Origin: CAYLNH01 sp964384625
GTDB lineage: Bacteria > Verrucomicrobiota > Lentisphaeria > JABSQK01
Direction of reading: 5' to 3'
Length of the DNA stretch: 13,758 nt
Assembly (NCBI GenBank): GCA_964384625.1
Contig: CAYLNH010000195.1
Span: 1-13,758, forward strand
Shown: positions 13,743 to 13,758 of the stretch, piece by piece
Numbering within the stretch: the stretch's first letter is position 1
Layout: every line of letters begins with the position of its first letter
Notes under the pieces: model-generated
Seen by the model: only the letters and a program-made list of their open reading frames with translations
What the model was told of the DNA's origin: nothing
Databases searched by the model: none
Translations under genes and position numbers: made by a program

Positions 13743-13758
13743 GATGCCTCCTGAAATG

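Overview
The window is GC-rich, gene-dense bacterial DNA. It carries sugar-metabolism genes with families common in planctomycete, lentisphaerote and kiritimatiellote-type (PVC-like) or other environmental polysaccharide degraders: a YbhE-type lactonase, an orphan TIM-barrel hydrolase-like protein, a CBM9-like protein, a GH65 phosphorylase, a PQQ/ankyrin exported protein and Gly-rich lipoprotein leaders. The phylum is an inference from gene content and intergenic style; no rRNA or tRNA is present to confirm it.

Layout. Bases 1-162 hold REP-like hairpin copies. On the + strand follow a lactonase (163-1242), a hydrolase-like TIM-barrel protein (1276-2973) and a short-chain dehydrogenase (SDR, 2995-3723), spaced 33 and 21 nt apart and probably one operon. 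After a 171-nt gap containing a hairpin comes a large exported protein (3895-6774) with a PQQ-type propeller, a coiled coil and C-terminal ankyrin repeats. Next is a second, diverged SDR gene (6794-7250) broken by an internal frameshifting deletion that removed its catalytic Ser/Tyr/Lys segment. From there everything lies on the - strand: a lipoprotein glycosidase (8666-7254) that meets the broken SDR tail to tail 3 nt apart; a two-TM protein of unknown function (9617-8805) with its own promoter and intrinsic terminator; and a two-gene unit made of a beta-phosphoglucomutase/GH65 phosphorylase fusion (13373-10443) followed 24 nt later by a signal-less CBM9-like protein (10418-9768). The right end (13374-13758) is dense in palindromes: an imperfect inverted repeat, a hairpin whose stem covaries with the left-end hairpin, and a perfect 50-bp palindrome lying inside a 55-codon ORF that has a strong Shine-Dalgarno sequence.

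How the genes may work together (inference). The rightward operon could release a sugar (hydrolase-like protein), oxidise it to a lactone (SDR) and open the lactone (lactonase). The leftward fusion would phosphorolyse an alpha-glucobiose to beta-glucose-1-phosphate and convert that to glucose-6-phosphate in one polypeptide. The lipoprotein glycosidase would act outside the cytoplasm. No transporter, transcription regulator, CRISPR array, transposase or defence gene was found. The most unusual items are the palindrome-rich right end (one palindrome encodes the same 16-residue peptide on both strands), the covarying hairpin family at both ends, and the propeller/coiled-coil/ankyrin protein lying between an intact and a broken SDR paralogue.
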